Virus record (IMG/VR): IMGVR_UViG_3300033064_001671 | Span: 1-28,515 of that record | Source: a virus | Direction: 5' to 3' (one strand) | Length of the DNA stretch: 28,515 nt | Part shown: piece after piece, positions 20,552 to 27,770 of the stretch | How the letters are laid out: the number at the start of each line of letters is the position of its first letter | Numbering within the stretch: the first letter of the stretch is position 1 | Notes under the pieces: generated by a model | Database searches by the model: none | The model's input: the letters and a program-made list of their open reading frames with translations, nothing else | What the model was told of the DNA's origin: nothing | Made by a program: the position numbers and the translations under genes

Positions 20552-21364
20552 TCACTCAAAGAGCACACACTGGCCCTCTACGCGAGAGCCCTTCTCGTGC
20601 TTCACGTCCCGCCGGAGCCACCACTCGTACATGTCGTCGGCGTCGGCCCACCTATCGCCCCACGTCGGGTCTGTGGCTCGCCTATTGGCCCACAGCCGAT
20701 GGAAGGCCAAGCGGTAGGCGCGGTCGAACTTCGGCCAGCGTTTCCGCTCCTTCTCTGTCTCACGCGAGAACGGGCACAGCACGCACCCAATCCGCCGCCA
20801 GCCCTCGTCGTACAGCGAGCAGTAGCGAACGCCGTGGCCCCGTATGTACGCCCATACGTCCTCGTGGCTCCAGTCGATGATGGGGTGCAGGAAGAATCCA
20901 CCGCCTCTGTCGCGGTTGCACGCATCGAACATGCGACGTTGCGCCCGCCGCGCCGATTCGGCCCAACGAACACCCGTCACAATGATGCGGCCAGCGTCAA
21001 GGCCCGTGCCTTCTTTCATGGCGTTACAGCACCACCGAGCTTGTCGCATCGGAAACCCCTTCTCTGGTATCAGGCTGAACATCCCGCGCGGCGGCTTGTG
21101 GAACTCGACCTCGGGGAACGTCCTGATGAAGTCCATCACCTCGGGCGGGTCTACCGTCGTGCAGTTATAGTGTGCGTCGAACTTGACGCCGGCCCGCTTC
21201 GCCAGGTCGAGGATCACGATGCTGTCCTTGCCGCCGCTGAACGCGAGGTAGTAGCCCTCGGGCGGCTCGTACTCCCGAAGCCGATCAAGGGCCAGAGCCT
21301 CAAGGTTCCGGCCCAACAGGTCGGTGTGCAGCACGAGGGTCTCCGGTGGGTCGTTACTCGCCAC
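20552..21364 (-). CDS. PAPS reductase / phosphoadenosine phosphosulfate-type ATP-pyrophosphatase
   Basis: The 270-residue protein has the PP-loop SGGKDSIV (43-50), RWCCNAMK (110-117), GVRWAES (131-137), DWSHEDVWAYI (164-174) and LYDEGWRRIGCVLCPF (184-199). These match PAPS-reductase/DndC-like ATP-pyrophosphatases that activate substrates by adenylation and handle sulfur. C112/C113, C182, C194 and C197 may hold an iron-sulfur cluster. Phages often encode this family; roles in DNA or tRNA sulfur modification or in sulfur metabolism are proposed. GTG at 21364 overlaps the RecT stop by 11 bases. Confidence 0.85.
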   Translation of the reverse strand: MASNDPPETLVLHTDLLGRNLEALALDRLREYEPPEGYYLAFSGGKDSIVILDLAKRAGVKFDAHYNCTTVDPPEVMDFIRTFPEVEFHKPPRGMFSLIPEKGFPMRQARWCCNAMKEGTGLDAGRIIVTGVRWAESARRAQRRMFDACNRDRGGGFFLHPIIDWSHEDVWAYIRGHGVRYCSLYDEGWRRIGCVLCPFSRETEKERKRWPKFDRAYRLAFHRLWANRRATDPTWGDRWADADDMYEWWLRRDVKHEKGSRVEGQCVLFE

Positions 21365-22403
21365 GGAGTTCGTCCTCCTCGTGGTATTTCTCGCACGCCA
21401 CGCACTTGACGTAGCCGGGCGAGCACTTCTCGCTGGTCAGTTCGCCACCGCAGTCGGGGCAGACCAGTTCCACTACGGGCTCGGCTGTGGGCTCCTCAGC
21501 GGCCGCAGGAGGCTCTGGCTCCTCCTCGGAGCCCTGTTGCCCTGGCCCGTAGTCCGGGGGCTCTGGGGCGTCACTGGGTTCGTCTGACGGCTTCTCAGCG
21601 GTCCCATTTGCCCCGAACCCGAACGAGCCCGGCTGGAGGGTCACTGAGTTGCCGAACAGCTTGTCGTCGGACTCGATCCGCTGCTCCCCACGTTCGGCCT
21701 CCTCGTCGAGAGCGACGGCCCGGGCCAGGTCCGGCGACTGCGGCCACATCTTGCTTGCCCGCCGTACGACGGTCTTGCGTTCCATCGCTTCGGGGTCGGT
21801 GACCCACGGCCCGCTCTTGCGTGCCTTGCTGCGCCCCTTCGCGGACTCGATGTCGCAGTAGGGCATGACGTGAACCAACTGGGAGCCGTCGTGCAACTCG
21901 GCCACACAGTAGCCGGCGATCTTCTCACCAGAGTCCTTGGCTTTCACCAGCCACCACGGCCGGTGCCTGATGGACACTTTGGTCCCGCCGATGTAGTCGA
22001 ACTCGTCGTTCTCGTACACCAGTTCCGACCGCACGGCTCCCACCATCCCCGACCGCCGGGCCAGTTCGATCAGACCGCGGTAGCCGACGATCACCGTGGC
22101 GACGGTGCAGTTCGCCTTGTTGTCCTTGAACGGCACGAGGTACACATGCCCGAGGGTGCGGTCAGGAACCAACCCCAATTTCGAGCACTCGTACGCGGCC
22201 AGCAGGACAGACCGGATGTCGCACGCCTTGATCTCGGGCGTCCGGCTCATCGACAGCAGCACTTGGAAGAACCGCTCCTTGTCGACCTGCTTGGGCAGCA
22301 CGGCGAGGAACTTGTCCTTGGTGGAGATGAAGGTCTCCTCCAGCTTGCTGAGGGCGCCGCCGTTCTGCTTGGCGGGCAACGCCTCGTCCTTCTTCTTGCT
22401 CAT
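21354..22403 (-). CDS. recT: RecT-family single-strand annealing protein with C-terminal zinc ribbon
   Basis: The start at 22403 follows AGAAGGAGGACGCAGA. The 349-residue protein has the RecT/Redbeta core: AAYECSKLGLVPDRTLGHVY, GYRGLIELARRSG (about 112-124), ELVYENDEFDYIGG, and the C-terminal core motif MERKTVVRRASKMWPQSPDL followed by ARAVALDEEAERG. After the core comes an acidic Pro/Glu-rich linker (EKPSDEPSDAPEPPDYG) and a zinc ribbon, CPDCGGEL...CVAC. RecT anneals single strands during recombination. The ribbon is an unusual extension that may recruit DNA or a partner. The stop overlaps the PAPS reductase start. Confidence 0.88.
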   Translation of the reverse strand: MSKKKDEALPAKQNGGALSKLEETFISTKDKFLAVLPKQVDKERFFQVLLSMSRTPEIKACDIRSVLLAAYECSKLGLVPDRTLGHVYLVPFKDNKANCTVATVIVGYRGLIELARRSGMVGAVRSELVYENDEFDYIGGTKVSIRHRPWWLVKAKDSGEKIAGYCVAELHDGSQLVHVMPYCDIESAKGRSKARKSGPWVTDPEAMERKTVVRRASKMWPQSPDLARAVALDEEAERGEQRIESDDKLFGNSVTLQPGSFGFGANGTAEKPSDEPSDAPEPPDYGPGQQGSEEEPEPPAAAEEPTAEPVVELVCPDCGGELTSEKCSPGYVKCVACEKYHEEDELRGE

Positions 22404-22690
22404 TCTGCGTCCTCCTTCTTCTGTTGGGCCACTATCCACATGCCGATACCGATCAGCAGCATCTCGGCAGGCTCGCCCGTTTCGTCAGCCGCCGCGAGTT
22501 CGTTGCACGGGATCGTCATCAGCACCTTCTTGCCGCGCGTCACCTGAAAGCACCACTCGGCATCCTCGGCATCGTCGAGGTCGAACCCACGCTCGCCCGC
22601 AGTTGTCACCTCGTAGCCGTAGTAGAACCGCAGGTCGCCAACGTGCAGCACGGCGTAGTCGTCGTTCAGGATAACATCAATCTCGCCCAT
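22400..22690 (-). CDS. Conserved phage hypothetical protein (96 aa)
   Basis: ATG at 22690 follows AAAGGAGGCCGAGTG, with the adjacent GTG an alternative. The protein is beta-rich and acidic (DYAVLHVGDLRFYYGYEVTT, AEDAEWCFQVTRGKKVL) and ends with a hydrophobic LLIGIGMWIVAQQKK segment. The hydrophobic end is a possible membrane helix. The LHVGDLRFYYGYE segment resembles a family I have seen in phages, but no function is known. Confidence 0.65.
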   Translation of the reverse strand: MGEIDVILNDDYAVLHVGDLRFYYGYEVTTAGERGFDLDDAEDAEWCFQVTRGKKVLMTIPCNELAAADETGEPAEMLLIGIGMWIVAQQKKEDAE

Positions 22691-22968
22691 CACTCGGCCT
22701 CCTTTGTCAGTATGTGGGCCAGCGACTGTTCCAAGCCGGCGAACAGTCGGTAGTCCGGTGAGTCGGCCCGCAGGACGGCCTTGTACAGTCGGACCCTTGT
22801 CAGCACAGTTCGGACGATGCTCTCGCGGTCAAACGACTTCCCGGTTAGAGCAAGCCCGCCGTCGATGTCAGAGACCATATGGACGCTGTACGGCGCCAGG
22901 TGCACCGCGCACAGTTGCGCACACAGCGTGCTGCGCAGTTCGTCAATGGCCTTCCGTATGTCACGCAT
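22690..22968 (-). CDS. Small hypothetical protein (92 aa)
   Basis: ATG at 22968 follows AAGGAGGACAACG. N-terminal helix DIRKAIDELRSTLCAQLC, a central VHMVSDIDGGLALTGKS that looks like beta strands, then a long helix ending LEQSLAHIL. No catalytic pattern is visible. Its stop (TGATG) overlaps the next start by one base. Confidence 0.6.
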   Translation of the reverse strand: MRDIRKAIDELRSTLCAQLCAVHLAPYSVHMVSDIDGGLALTGKSFDRESIVRTVLTRVRLYKAVLRADSPDYRLFAGLEQSLAHILTKEAE

Positions 22969-23170
22969 CGTTGTCCTCCTTCGTGTTCACAGACTTGTGC
23001 TCCAGCAGCCAACGAACGGCCGTCGGCTCGTGGAAGTACACCAGACGGCCCACCTTGAGGTACGGCATACCCTTGTGCCGCAGCCCGCGCAGCGTCTCGC
23101 GTGCTACCCCGAGGGCCTTGGCGACCTCCTCCTCAGTGTTGAGGCTGTCCCATGTCAGCGCGTCACTCAT
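22961..23170 (-). CDS. Excisionase/AlpA-type helix-turn-helix protein (69 aa)
   Basis: The protein matches the short winged-helix (HTH_17) pattern: NTEEEVAKALGVARETLRGL, then the wing HKGMPYLKVGRLVYF, and AVRWLLEH. Such proteins act as phage excisionases or transcription regulators by bending or binding DNA. No integrase is in the window, so regulation of the recombination operon is the more supported inference. It overlaps its upstream and downstream genes by 8 bases each. Confidence 0.8.
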   Translation of the reverse strand: MSDALTWDSLNTEEEVAKALGVARETLRGLRHKGMPYLKVGRLVYFHEPTAVRWLLEHKSVNTKEDNDA

Positions 23171-23417
23171 CGATCTCCTCCTTTGTGCCCCAGATGCCGT
23201 TCATCAGCAACTCCATGTGGTTGCCCGGCACGAACACGCGCTCCATCGCGTCGTAGCGGGTGATGGCCACTGACGCGCCTGGGAATCGTTCCATGAACTC
23301 AGGCAGGCCCCTCCATTGGTCGGCTTGGAGTTCCGGTATCTGTTGCCCGTCGTTGTCGAAGTACATGGCGTTCCCGTTGGTGAACAGAAGCGCCCCGGCA
23401 TAAACCTTCTCACTCAT
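23163..23417 (-). CDS. Hypothetical protein (84 aa)
   Basis: The start at 23417 follows CGGAGATGGAGCA. The protein is mixed, with VYAGALLFTNGNAMYFDNDG, PELQADQWRGLPEFMERFP and VFVPGNHMELLMN. No recognised family and no membrane segment. The stop overlaps the HTH gene's ATG region by 8 bases. Confidence 0.6.
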   Translation of the reverse strand: MSEKVYAGALLFTNGNAMYFDNDGQQIPELQADQWRGLPEFMERFPGASVAITRYDAMERVFVPGNHMELLMNGIWGTKEEIDE

Positions 23418-23626
23418 TGCTCCATCTCCGAGAGTGCCATCCTTAGCGTTGTGCCACACGAGCCGACTTGCTGAACGCCGTCCTTCCACCACGCAAACGT
23501 CTTGAGCCCCTCCCGGTAGCCCTCCTTGAACGCCTCGAACGAGAGCGCCCAGTCGGGCTGGCGATCTTCGTGAGTTGCCCGCCTCAGAAAGCCCTCGTAC
23601 AGCAGTTTCAGCTTGTTCGCGTCCAT
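23414..23626 (-). CDS. Small hypothetical protein (70 aa)
   Basis: The start at 23626 has AAGGAGGAGAAGTG upstream, and the ATG overlaps the exonuclease stop by one base. The protein is helical with KLLYEGFLRRATHEDRQPDW, FEAFKEGYREGL and a short Cys-containing end. Gene context between a nuclease and RecT suggests a recombination accessory role, but nothing in the sequence defines it. Confidence 0.6.
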   Translation of the reverse strand: MDANKLKLLYEGFLRRATHEDRQPDWALSFEAFKEGYREGLKTFAWWKDGVQQVGSCGTTLRMALSEMEQ

Positions 23627-24750
23627 CACTTCTCCTCCTTGGCGACCGCCTTCTCGGCCAGCCGCTTCTTCTCCCCGATGTCCAGAGCGCCCGAGTTCTT
23701 CAAGTCCTCCATGAACTTGTCGGCCACGATCTTCTTGCTGCCACGCGGGGCCTTCCCCTTCACCGCCTTGAGCAGCTTCGTCTTGCCCACCGTCATGCAG
23801 GCCGCTATCTCCTCGTCTGTCAGGCCGACCGTCTGGAACAACGGCCAAGCCTCTTTGGCCAGAATCTTCACATCGGGGATGCTGTCCATCACGAACCCCC
23901 GCCCGGGCTCGGTCGGGATGAACCCGTGCCGACCCACCGCTTCCTTGATCCCATCGTACGCGGTGTCGGCCATCGAACGGATGAACCGTATCTTGTCGAT
24001 GGCGTCCTTGATCCGCTCGCCTGCATCGGCGGGCAGGGTCTCGCCGGCCAGGTCCTCGATCAGGCCGGCGCTACCGATCTGGGCCAACGCGGTCTCCGAT
24101 GCCTGCAACCGGCCGGGGCACCCTTGCCACCCGCAGTAGCCACAGTGGGGGCCGGGCCGGAACTCTTGGTTCTCCAGCACGTTACGGACCAGTTCGCCCT
24201 TCCAGTCCATCAGTTCCGCACGGGTGATCTCAGCGGTCTCGTAGAACCCGTGCCGCAGCCACACGGTCACGGCGTAGACCTTCTCGGCCGTCGGCAGGGC
24301 CTCAAGACCCAGCAGGCCGTAGCCGTTCAACTGCTCGCTGTACCGATGCACAGCCCGGCCGCTTTTCCAGTCGAGCACGGTCACTTCGTTGAGCGACGGG
24401 GCGCTGTTGACATCGAGCGTCCCGGTGAGCGTGTGCGGGCCGAGTTCCAATTCGAGGTGTTGCTCGACCTTCGGCTCGGGGAAGCTGTGCTCCAGGGCAC
24501 CCCACGCCGTTGCCCCGTAGGAGACCAGCATCCCGACTTCCCCATCGGGCACGTCGTATCGGTCGGCGTACTTGGAGATGTCCGGCCACTCGCCCGTCTG
24601 GACGTAGTAGGCCAGGGCGGCGTGGACAGCGGACCCGACCTCGGCCGGCGTCGGGTCTCCCATCGGCACGACGGACGGCTCAGTCTCCGGCGGCGTTGCG
24701 GCCATCGGACACAGGAACGCCAGCGGCAATCGGCTCGCTCGTATCTTCAT
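23626..24750 (-). CDS. Cas4/RecB-like PD-(D/E)XK exonuclease with probable 4Fe-4S cluster
   Basis: The 374-residue protein has the RecB-type nuclease core: H43, GTLDVN (110-115; D113), VLDWKSGR (125-132; D127, K129) and QLNGY (140-144), the motif IV Q-x3-Y. One Cys near the start (C14) plus C203, C206 and C211 (CGYCGWQGC) form the four-Cys 4Fe-4S arrangement of Cas4 and AddB nucleases. Such nucleases pair with RecT, resecting DNA to make single strands for annealing. The lysine-rich C-terminus is helical. Start ATG is 9 bases after GGAG; GTG at 24765 is an alternative. Confidence 0.82.
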   Translation of the reverse strand: MKIRASRLPLAFLCPMAATPPETEPSVVPMGDPTPAEVGSAVHAALAYYVQTGEWPDISKYADRYDVPDGEVGMLVSYGATAWGALEHSFPEPKVEQHLELELGPHTLTGTLDVNSAPSLNEVTVLDWKSGRAVHRYSEQLNGYGLLGLEALPTAEKVYAVTVWLRHGFYETAEITRAELMDWKGELVRNVLENQEFRPGPHCGYCGWQGCPGRLQASETALAQIGSAGLIEDLAGETLPADAGERIKDAIDKIRFIRSMADTAYDGIKEAVGRHGFIPTEPGRGFVMDSIPDVKILAKEAWPLFQTVGLTDEEIAACMTVGKTKLLKAVKGKAPRGSKKIVADKFMEDLKNSGALDIGEKKRLAEKAVAKEEK

Positions 24751-24821
24751 CGTCCTGTTCTCCACAAAAGAGGGGGCAGGGCAGGCTTGGAGTAGGCACG
24801 CGGCTGGGGGAGTGCAGCCAT
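24747..24821 (-). CDS. Possible 24-residue leader peptide overlapping the exonuclease start
   Basis: ATG at 24821 opens 24 codons (Pro-, Ala- and Arg-rich, starting MAALPQPRAY) whose stop TGA overlaps the ATGA start of the exonuclease gene. A GGAGG lies about 14 bases upstream. The overlap would allow translational coupling, as in leader peptides, but the ribosome site is weak. Existence is uncertain. Confidence 0.3.
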   Translation of the reverse strand: MAALPQPRAYSKPALPPLLWRTGR

Positions 24822-24873
24822 TTGTGCCTGGGGGCCTCCGTCGCCTGCCCCGCTGTCAAAGATCAGTCGGGTA

Positions 24874-24888
24874 TCAGTAATCTCTCAT
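24874..24888 (-). other. Four-codon minigene (ATG AGA GAT TAC TGA)
   Basis: TAGGAGGAGATA places a perfect Shine-Dalgarno directly upstream of ATG, but the frame ends after four codons. It starts within about 15 bases of the predicted transcription start, so the ribosome site is at the very 5' end of the RNA. It may control translation or mRNA stability of the exonuclease message, or be a relic. Confidence 0.4.
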
Positions 24889-24904
24889 TATCTCCTCCTA
24901 CCTA

Positions 24905-24932
24905 ATAGTACGCCATAACACGGCGTTGTCAA
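24905..24932 (-). promoter_or_regulatory. Strong sigma70-type promoter of the recombination operon
   Basis: On the minus strand TTGACA (24927-24932), a perfect -35 box, is followed by a 16-base spacer and TACTAT (24905-24910), which matches the -10 consensus at four of six positions. It lies in the 125-base gap after the 24947-25267 gene. The transcript would start near 24898 and carry the exonuclease, HTH, RecT and PAPS reductase genes. Confidence 0.75.
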
Positions 24933-24946
24933 CCAGCAAATGCCGA

Positions 24947-25267
24947 CTAAGTCCGGGGTCGCCGGCCTACGCCATCGGCCTTGTACTGGTCGTAGCCCCT
25001 ATCGCCTGACGGCTCCATCCGTTCCGCGAACGTGACGAACGTGAGTGCCGCATCCAGCAGCGCCAACTGGCGAGAGGCCGAGTTGTTCCACGTCGCAACG
25101 CACACGGCGTCAAGCCCACGCGGCTCCGGCCCGTCGATGATCTTGAGCACATCGGCGCTCAGGATCACCCACCCGTTGCCCTCTGGTGCGAGCGACCACT
25201 CGTACTCGGCATCGACCAGCAGGAGCCAGTCGTCGATGGACACTGTGAACGTCCGTTGCACGGTCAT
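24947..25267 (-). CDS. Hypothetical protein (106 aa)
   Basis: Start at 25267 follows ATAGGAGGACGA. The protein is beta-rich early (RTFTVSIDDWLLLVDAEYEW, GWVILSADVLKIIDG) with a helical end (LDAALTFVTFAERM). No known motif. It is the last gene before the recombination operon promoter. Confidence 0.6.
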   Translation of the reverse strand: MTVQRTFTVSIDDWLLLVDAEYEWSLAPEGNGWVILSADVLKIIDGPEPRGLDAVCVATWNNSASRQLALLDAALTFVTFAERMEPSGDRGYDQYKADGVGRRPRT

Positions 25268-25281
25268 TCGTCGTCCTCCTA

Positions 25282-25533
25282 TTACCACAAGTCCTCGGTG
25301 AACAGAATGTCGTGGGCCTCGTCGTTGACAATCTGTCCGGCATGACGGGCAATCAAGAACGCCTCACGCCGCCCCACGAACCGGCCATCGTCAGTTACGA
25401 ATCCCTGCTCGTACCTGTCGCCAACCGGCCCACCAACCTCGTCATAGACGGCCCCGATGACATCTCCGTGACGGGCCGGGCGAGGGAGGGACCACACCTT
25501 GTCGTCCTTGCGTCTGCGAATAGCGGCGATCAT
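25282..25533 (-). CDS. Conserved phage hypothetical protein (83 aa)
   Basis: The start follows GAGGAGGACGA and overlaps the next stop by ATGA. The pattern VWSLPRPARHGDVIGAVYDE followed by GFVTDDGRFVGRREAFLIAR and AGQI is one I recognise as a widespread small phage family (RHxDVI..., GFxTxxGRFVxRxEAxxIA). No function is established. It sits with other conserved phage small genes. Confidence 0.75.
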   Translation of the reverse strand: MIAAIRRRKDDKVWSLPRPARHGDVIGAVYDEVGGPVGDRYEQGFVTDDGRFVGRREAFLIARHAGQIVNDEAHDILFTEDLW

Positions 25534-26234
25534 TCGTCCTCCTCCTCGGTCTCAGGCGTGACGGGCGGGGTCCACTCGGAGAACTGCCGGTTCTTCGCCA
25601 CCGCCCAGTACACCGAACAGGGGTCCGACGCCTTCTCGCTGTCGTCCGTGTGGTAGGTGTCGTGGAACAGGCGACGCGCCGTCTCCTCGTCGCCGCTGGC
25701 CAGGCGCAGGTACTTGTCGTACACGGCCTCGGCGTCGGTCACGCGCTGCACGAACTCGCACGCCTCCCGCACGGCGTCCGTCACCATCTTGCGGCACTCG
25801 GAGGTGTCGTCGCGGTACTTCGTGTACGCCCGGCTGTCCTTGTCCCACACATTCTTCGCCTCCTTGTAGGCGGTGAGGGCCTCGTCCTGCTCCTCGATGT
25901 CGACCTTGGCGTAGAACGCCTTTTGCTCGACCGTCCTGTTCTCCAGCACCTTGAGCCACGGGTAGTCGTAGCCGTTGCGGTAGTTGTACTCCTGCTTGAG
26001 CAGCGCCATCACGGACACGGCGTCTGCGTCGGCCTTGCTCTTGAACAGGAGCCCGGCCACCTCGTAGGCGATGTCGGACTTGTCGGGCATGGCGACCGGC
26101 TCAGGCTCCGGCCCCGGGGCGACCACCGGCATGGTCTTGGCCAGCGCGATCTCCACGTCGACGTAGTGCTCCACCTGCTCGTCGGTCAGGTCGACCAACT
26201 CCTGCTGCTCCAGCGTGTCAAATCTTTTCAGCAT
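25530..26234 (-). CDS. Hypothetical helical protein (234 aa)
   Basis: The start at 26234 has GGAGGACAAGACG upstream; a longer frame reads through the previous gene. The protein has a helical N-terminal region (DTLEQQELVDLTDEQVEHYV), a Pro/Glu spacer (VAPGPEPEPVAMP) and a charged helical body with acidic tail. No metal or catalytic motif is seen. Perhaps a structural accessory or DNA-mimic-like protein, but there is no evidence for this beyond charge. Confidence 0.6.
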   Translation of the reverse strand: MLKRFDTLEQQELVDLTDEQVEHYVDVEIALAKTMPVVAPGPEPEPVAMPDKSDIAYEVAGLLFKSKADADAVSVMALLKQEYNYRNGYDYPWLKVLENRTVEQKAFYAKVDIEEQDEALTAYKEAKNVWDKDSRAYTKYRDDTSECRKMVTDAVREACEFVQRVTDAEAVYDKYLRLASGDEETARRLFHDTYHTDDSEKASDPCSVYWAVAKNRQFSEWTPPVTPETEEEDE

Positions 26235-26553
26235 CGTCTTGTCCTCCTGTCTCTGTGGCCTCGGCGGTAGCCTCGGCCTGTGGGTCGCGCACCAGCGGCG
26301 CGGCATCTTTGGCGGGCAACGCCACAAAGCCGAGGCCCCACTCCAAGCACGTCAAGAGGTCGTGGCTCTCGTGCTGCTGAATCTTCGCGCCCGTCTGTGT
26401 GGTCCCGTCGTCGTGGATCGACACCCGAAACTTCGTCTGCTTGCCCTTGTCCCCGCTGTGACAGGCGAAGAAACACGACTCCGCCGCGACAAAGAGCGTC
26501 CGGCGAACCGGGTCCGCCGCCATGATTTCGTCCCTCACCTCATTCAGCGTCAT
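26218..26553 (-). CDS. Hypothetical protein (111 aa)
   Basis: ATG at 26553 follows AGGAGGGATGAGCG. The middle is RRTLFVAAESCFFACHSGDK and KFRVSIHDDGTTQTGAKIQ, a beta-rich domain, and the C-terminal 30 residues are Ala/Glu-rich and disordered. No family is recognised. It overlaps the next gene by 17 bases. Confidence 0.6.
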   Translation of the reverse strand: MTLNEVRDEIMAADPVRRTLFVAAESCFFACHSGDKGKQTKFRVSIHDDGTTQTGAKIQQHESHDLLTCLEWGLGFVALPAKDAAPLVRDPQAEATAEATETGGQDDAEKI

Positions 26554-26917
26554 CGCTCATCCCTCCTGTGTGAGTGGTTACTTCGCCGAACGGGATCGGC
26601 CCGATCACGGGTCCGTCGCCCCACATCGAGCGGTCGACCGTCAGTTCCTGCTTGCCCACGTCGACGACGACCAGCACCTCGATGTCGGTGTGTATCTGGG
26701 TGCCGATGCCAAAGCAGGTGTCTCGCGGCGCGTCCTTGAACTTCATCTCATCGAAGATGATGCGGGCCAGATACTCCTCGTCGTCCAGACGCCCGTAGGC
26801 TCCGCTCTGGATCACGTCGGCCACCACGCTCGCCAGTTCCTCAGCGCCGTGATGCGTGTACAGGAACACCGCGTTGCCTTTGTCGTCCACCACCTTCACC
26901 TGTCCTCTGCATCCCAT
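26540..26917 (-). CDS. Conserved phage hypothetical protein (125 aa)
   Basis: The start follows GGAGGGATGAGAG. The pattern AVFLYTHHGAEELASVVADV and DEEYLARIIFDEMKFKDAP, then CFGIGTQIHTDIEVLVVVD, resembles a phage family with L-Y-x-H-x-G near the start and an acidic strand near the end. Function is unknown. It follows the clamp-loader-like gene by 3 bases. Confidence 0.7.
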   Translation of the reverse strand: MGCRGQVKVVDDKGNAVFLYTHHGAEELASVVADVIQSGAYGRLDDEEYLARIIFDEMKFKDAPRDTCFGIGTQIHTDIEVLVVVDVGKQELTVDRSMWGDGPVIGPIPFGEVTTHTGGMSDDAE

Positions 26918-26920
26918 CTC

Positions 26921-27562
26921 TCATCCCTCCAGTTGACGGGTCTCTACCAGTTGCAGGACTGCACGCAGGTTCTTCCCGCAATTTCTCACAGCCTGCTCAT
27001 ACACCTCGATGGGCTGCCCGTCCAGGCCCTCAAGGGTTGCGATCCGCTTGGCCTCGGCCGCGAACGGCTTGACCAGATTCGTCTGACGCAACTGAATCAC
27101 CGCACAGCGGGACAGCAGCGGGCTTGCGTCGTCTGACCCGTCCAGCAGCTTCTGCTGCCCTGTCCGTGTGCTGGTGAAGATCCATGTGCACCAGCTTGGT
27201 ATGTCCTCCAGCATGACCAGCAGGCGCCGCACGATGTCGGGCCGCAGCCCGTGTGCTTCGTTCAGCAGGATGCAGGCCCCGCCCTTGCCCCACGGGGTGT
27301 ACCGCAGCATGTCGCATATCTGGCCCAAGCCCTCGACGGTCATGCTCTGGCCGTCCAGTTCCAGCGTGTACAGCTTGTCGGCCACTTCGCCGGCGATGAT
27401 GCGGGCGATGGTCGTCTTGCCAACGCCACTCAAGCCGGACAGCCATACTGCCCTGCCCCCGAATCCTCGGTCTCGCAGAGCGCTGACGGCCTTGAGTGCG
27501 TCGTCCTGCCCGATCACCTGCGACAACGATTTCGGACGGTACTGTTCGAACAGACTTGGCAT
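26921..27562 (-). CDS. Clamp-loader-like AAA+ ATPase
   Basis: The 213-residue protein starts with LFEQYRPKSLSQVIGQD, the RFC-box-like opening of clamp loaders. It has Walker A GLSGVGKT (43-50), a Walker B-like ILLNEAH (98-104), sensor 1 around IFTSTRT (128-134) and the clamp-loader SRC motif LLSRC (149-153). Clamp loaders open sliding clamps for the polymerase. The usual D of DEXX is Asn here, and the collar domain is missing because the protein ends soon after the lid, so it may be a subunit of a split loader or another AAA+ helper. It overlaps the tiny membrane gene by one base. Confidence 0.8.
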   Translation of the reverse strand: MPSLFEQYRPKSLSQVIGQDDALKAVSALRDRGFGGRAVWLSGLSGVGKTTIARIIAGEVADKLYTLELDGQSMTVEGLGQICDMLRYTPWGKGGACILLNEAHGLRPDIVRRLLVMLEDIPSWCTWIFTSTRTGQQKLLDGSDDASPLLSRCAVIQLRQTNLVKPFAAEAKRIATLEGLDGQPIEVYEQAVRNCGKNLRAVLQLVETRQLEG

Positions 27563-27678
27563 CAGTCGCCCCCTTTCCTGTCCTTGCCGGCCAGCCACGC
27601 CCTGAGCCAGTAGCCCGCTCCGAAGCCCAGCAGCAGGCCGAATATCCGCATCCACCAGCACGCAACGTGCGTCGGCAT
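27562..27678 (-). CDS. Tiny single-pass membrane protein (38 aa)
   Basis: ATG at 27678 is preceded by GGAGGGGCTGAC; the stop (TGATG) shares one base with the clamp-loader start. The protein has a hydrophobic core (IFGLLLGFGAGYWLRAWLAG) of about 20 residues and a basic end (KDRKGGD). It would be a one-helix inner membrane protein. It may be a real small gene, because its ribosome site and coupling are good, but no function can be named. Confidence 0.55.
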   Translation of the reverse strand: MPTHVACWWMRIFGLLLGFGAGYWLRAWLAGKDRKGGD

Positions 27679-27770
27679 GTCAGCCCCTCCAACCTTGCCC
27701 TCTCCCCGTCAAGGCGGCGTCTAAAGGCGGCAAAGGACTTTCGCCCTCGACCGCCCCTGGAGGGGGGTAT

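Noticed and set aside
20465-21409. Plus-strand open frame of 314 codons opposite the PAPS reductase gene
   Set aside because: Antisense to a recognised enzyme and without its own ribosome site.
23575-24795. Plus-strand open frame of 406 codons opposite the exonuclease
   Set aside because: It lies fully antisense to a gene with clear nuclease motifs; its residues are Leu/Arg/Val-rich shadow composition.
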